Source: Bacillota bacterium (lineage in GTDB: Bacteria; Bacillota; Sulfobacillia; JAUYEF01). From it: 34,975 bases of DNA. Below the pieces are notes generated by a model. That model worked only from the letters and a program-made list of their open reading frames with translations, was not told the DNA's origin and ran no database searches. The stretch spans positions 1-34,975 of the forward strand of contig JAUYEF010000014.1 of NCBI GenBank assembly GCA_030691635.1, given 5' to 3'. This document shows positions 32,108-34,975 of this stretch, piece after piece. The position numbers and the translations under genes were made by a program. Within the stretch, counting starts at the first letter, position 1, and the number at the start of each line of letters is the position of its first letter.

Positions 32108-34801
32108 GTGAGAAGGGGAAGGGTTCCTTTACTCTTCGTACTCGGCATCGGGCTGGCCGTTGCCGCACTCTCGGTGTTCATCTCCAACCTGTACACCGAC
32201 TGGCTGTGGTTTTCGGAGGTCGGGTACCCCCAGGTTTTCCTCAAGACGCTCTGGGCCAGGGTCAGCACCGGTTTCGTCGGGAGCACCTTGCTCGGCGCAT
32301 TCCTGCTGGCAAACCTCATGTACGCGAGGCGCGTGCCTTCTCTCTCCATGGTGGAACCTGAGGACAGGGTCGAGCCGATACTTGAGGTGGGCCAGCGCCG
32401 GTTGAGCCTTGTATGCCTTGTCATCTCCAGCCTTGCGGCATGGGGATTCAGCCTGTTCCTTATGCGTTCCTGGCTGGTGGTCCAGAGGTATCTGAATGCT
32501 GTGGATTTCGGATACCCCGACCCCATCTACTCGAAAGACGTGGGGTTCTACGTCTTTAAGCTGCCTTTCTACAGCCTCTTATACCAGTCGGCGTTCCTTG
32601 CAGTGTTCGGCGCCATGCTTGCCTGCGCGTTGATTTACCTGAGCACCGTGGCGATCGGGCGCCTCAGGGGCGCCGCCGTATTCCACCGCAAGGCGCGGCT
32701 CCACCTGTTCGCGCTGTTGTCACTGGCTCTGGCGATCAGAGCCTGTGGTTACCAGCTGGACATCTGGAGACTCGTGTACTCCCCGCGGGGCGTGATCTTC
32801 GGCGCCAGCTATACCGATATTCACGCTGAGCTCCCTGCTCTGAGAATCCTTGCCGTTCTTTCGGTGCTGGTGGGTCTGGTAGTCTTGTTGACCGCAGGTA
32901 GGCGCTCCATGCGTCCGGCGTTCCTCGCCGTCGCCGTATTGCTGATTTCGTCGGTGGCGCTGCGGCAAGGCTTCACCACGCTTGTGCAGCGCGTGGTGGT
33001 GTCACCCGATGAGATTGCCAAGGAGAAACCGTTCATCGAGAATAACATCCGGATGACGCTCCGGGCGTTCGGCCTCGAAAACGTGATCGAAAGGCCCTAC
33101 TCCGCCGTGAGCAGCCTCACCCGACGCGAGATCGACCGGAACTCCGAAACCTTGTCCAACGTGCGCCTGTGGGACTGGCGCCCGCTGAAGCAGACCTTCA
33201 GCCAGCTTCAGGAGATGAGGCTCTACTACACGTTCAACGACGTGGATACAGACCGTTACACCATCGACGGGAAGTACCGCCAGATGTGCCTGGCCGTCCG
33301 CGAGATGAACCAGGAGAACCTCGCGGACCAGGCCAAGACATGGATCAACAAGCATCTGAAGTTCACGCACGGGTACGGTCTAGTCATGAGCCCGGCCAAC
33401 GAGGTGGGCCAGCAAGGGCTTCCCATATTCACCGTGAAGGATATCCCGCCCAACGCTTCTCCCGGCCTGACCGTGACCCGTCCCGCCATCTACTTTGGCG
33501 AACTGACGTCTGAGTATGTCATCGTCGGCACGCGCGAAGACGAATTCGACTACCCGCTAGGCGACCAGAACGTTTTGACACAGTACGATGGCACGGGCGG
33601 GATTCCCACCGGCTCGATTCTCCGGAGACTCGCGTTCGCCCTCAGGTTCCGGGACTATGAGATACTGCTGTCCAGGGCCATCACCAGCCGCAGCAGGATC
33701 CTGTTTAACAGGGACCTGACCACGCGAGCATCGACACTGGCTCCGTTCCTCCTGTATGACCAGGATCCCTACCCCGTCATAGATGACGGCCGGGTGACAT
33801 GGATATATGATGCCTATACCGCCACCAGCGACTTCCCGTACTCCGAGCCTTCTACGAGAGGCTTCAACTATATCCGCAACTCCGTGAAGGCCACTATAGA
33901 CGCATATAACGGCGACATCACTTTCTACCTGTTCGACACTCAGGACGCGCTAGTTCGCGTTTACGCCAGGATCTTCCCCGGCATGTTCAAGCCGTATGAA
34001 GCGATGCCCGAGGGTCTGAAGCGTCACATCAGGTACCCGGCCGACCTGTTTGAGACTCAGGCCGAGATGTATATCACGTACCACATGCAGGACCCCATGG
34101 TGTTCTATAACAAGGAGGACCTCTGGGGGATCCCGCCTCACGGCAAGGAAGGCCACGAGATGAAGAGCGAGTCCTACCACATGATCCTCCGCCTGCCTGG
34201 AGAGACCAGCTCCGAGTACATATCGCTCATGGCGTTCACGCCGTTTCGCAAGCAGAATATGATCGCGTGGCTGGCCGCCCGTTCGGACGTGCCCAACTAC
34301 GGCCAGTTCATACTCTTCAAGTTCCCTAAAGAGCACCTGGTATTCGGGCCGACCCAGATCGACGCCAGGATCGACCAGGATGCGGACATCTCACCGAAGT
34401 TGACGCTCTGGGGACAGCTCGGGTCGAGGGTCATAAGGGGCAACCTGCGCGTTATACCGGTCGACGGCTCGATCCTGTACATCGAGCCGCTCTACCTGCA
34501 GGCGACCGAAAACCGCCTGCCCGAGCTGAAGAGGGTCCTCGTGTCCTACGGCGATAGGGTCGTCATGGAAGACACGCTCGACAAGGCGATAGCTGCCGTT
34601 TTCGGCGCACCAGCAGCTCCAGCAGCCATACCACAGCCAGGCGAGGCCAATATGACCGACCTGGTGAAGCGGGCCATGGACCTGTACAACGAGGCAAAGG
34701 TGAAAAGCCAGGCCGGCGATTGGGCGGGATATGGGAAAGCGCTGGACGAGCTGGGCAGGGTGCTGCGCCAGATCAGTGAGCGGACAGAGGAGAGGCGGTA
34801 G
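32108..34801 (+). CDS. UPF0182 family large membrane protein
   Basis: An 897-residue protein starting at GTG 32108 after GAGGGGA (32094-32100). The first 290 or so residues contain about seven membrane segments, with family landmarks YTDWLWFSEVGY and DPIYSKDVGFYVF. A long exposed domain follows with TRREIDRNSETLSNVRLWDW, EVGQQGLPIF and the MTFP-like MAFTPFRKQNMIAWLAARSD. An Ala/Pro linker and a short helical C-terminal tail (LVKRAMDLYNEAKVKSQAGD) complete it. Length and order are normal for the family, whose function is unknown. Confidence 0.93.
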   Translation: MRRGRVPLLFVLGIGLAVAALSVFISNLYTDWLWFSEVGYPQVFLKTLWARVSTGFVGSTLLGAFLLANLMYARRVPSLSMVEPEDRVEPILEVGQRRLSLVCLVISSLAAWGFSLFLMRSWLVVQRYLNAVDFGYPDPIYSKDVGFYVFKLPFYSLLYQSAFLAVFGAMLACALIYLSTVAIGRLRGAAVFHRKARLHLFALLSLALAIRACGYQLDIWRLVYSPRGVIFGASYTDIHAELPALRILAVLSVLVGLVVLLTAGRRSMRPAFLAVAVLLISSVALRQGFTTLVQRVVVSPDEIAKEKPFIENNIRMTLRAFGLENVIERPYSAVSSLTRREIDRNSETLSNVRLWDWRPLKQTFSQLQEMRLYYTFNDVDTDRYTIDGKYRQMCLAVREMNQENLADQAKTWINKHLKFTHGYGLVMSPANEVGQQGLPIFTVKDIPPNASPGLTVTRPAIYFGELTSEYVIVGTREDEFDYPLGDQNVLTQYDGTGGIPTGSILRRLAFALRFRDYEILLSRAITSRSRILFNRDLTTRASTLAPFLLYDQDPYPVIDDGRVTWIYDAYTATSDFPYSEPSTRGFNYIRNSVKATIDAYNGDITFYLFDTQDALVRVYARIFPGMFKPYEAMPEGLKRHIRYPADLFETQAEMYITYHMQDPMVFYNKEDLWGIPPHGKEGHEMKSESYHMILRLPGETSSEYISLMAFTPFRKQNMIAWLAARSDVPNYGQFILFKFPKEHLVFGPTQIDARIDQDADISPKLTLWGQLGSRVIRGNLRVIPVDGSILYIEPLYLQATENRLPELKRVLVSYGDRVVMEDTLDKAIAAVFGAPAAPAAIPQPGEANMTDLVKRAMDLYNEAKVKSQAGDWAGYGKALDELGRVLRQISERTEERR

Positions 34802-34918
34802 GCAGTCCGGCAGGGGTTACGGCGGAGCGCGAGGAATAGAAACCGGGAACGTCGGCAAGGAATAGCCGGGAGTCTTTGATGGACGATGGGGGGCATGAAT
34901 AGGTCTGAGAGTAGGGAC

Positions 34919-34947
34919 TTTACGGGGCATATAATACCAAGTATACT
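34919..34947 (+). promoter_or_regulatory. possible sigma70/sigmaA promoter at right edge
   Basis: TTTACG (34919-34924), a 17-nt spacer and TATACT (34942-34947) form a fair -35/-10 pair; a TATAAT at 34930-34935 overlaps the spacer. The region is more AT-rich than its surroundings. It would drive the open frame starting at ATG 34954. Confidence 0.4.
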
Positions 34948-34953
34948 AAAGCC

Positions 34954-34975
34954 ATGAAACTATCGGCCTGGGCAA
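34954..34975 (+). CDS. start of a gene cut by the window, possibly an IS607-type serine recombinase
   Basis: ATG 34954 opens the frame MKLSAWA up to the window end. Serine recombinases of IS607 elements often begin MKLS-[EK]-[WY]-A before a MerR-like helix-turn-helix, so this could be the left end of such an element. Only seven residues are visible and no ribosome site precedes it, so this is a hint only. Confidence 0.25.

Overview
This is about 35 kb of GC-rich bacterial chromosome. No rRNA, tRNA, CRISPR array or phage genes were seen. Strong AGGAGG-type ribosome binding sites, frequent TTG and GTG starts, many iron-sulfur proteins, a tungsten-type aldehyde ferredoxin oxidoreductase, a UPF0182 protein and a NamZ-type cell-wall enzyme suggest an anaerobic, probably Bacillota-like organism. 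That placement is inference from gene content, not a phylogeny.

Left part (1-11721): a partial CapA-family gene, a tiny membrane protein and a decayed MFS transporter precede a tightly packed plus-strand operon (2372-11721). Its genes are a proline racemase/hydroxyproline epimerase, an IlvD/EDD dehydratase, a [2Fe-2S] protein, an FAD subunit, a 2x[4Fe-4S] ferredoxin, a BFD-type [2Fe-2S] protein, a DAO-family FAD subunit, a DapA-family lyase/deaminase, an aldehyde ferredoxin oxidoreductase (AOR) and a MoaD-like protein. Together they match the steps of trans-4-hydroxyproline catabolism: epimerisation, dehydrogenation by a multi-subunit iron-sulfur flavoenzyme, then deamination to 2-oxoglutarate semialdehyde. 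The usual NAD(P)-dependent aldehyde dehydrogenase is absent and an AOR with its own MoaD stands in its place. This possible ferredoxin-linked hydroxyproline pathway is the main candidate for something undescribed.

Middle (11722-19725): a non-coding stretch with repeats, then a second proline-racemase paralogue on the minus strand. Next comes a row of three small membrane-protein genes that all look damaged. The third is split by a complete IS21-family element (14558-16734). A DUF885 metallopeptidase-like gene and the C-terminal remnant of an AbgB-like M20 amidohydrolase follow.

Right part (19888-34975): a complete livJHMGF-type ABC importer with a strong stem-loop between livJ and livH, a transposase remnant, and an operon of a two-subunit aconitase X (cis-3-hydroxyproline dehydratase family), a beta-lactamase-fold serine hydrolase and NamZ. 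Beyond these lie a second CapA gene (minus strand), a YkuE-like metallophosphoesterase, a 4-oxalocrotonate tautomerase and a large UPF0182 membrane protein. The last bases may be the start of an IS607-type recombinase. Overall the window looks like an imino-acid, peptide and cell-wall scavenging region sprinkled with decayed genes and mobile-element scars.
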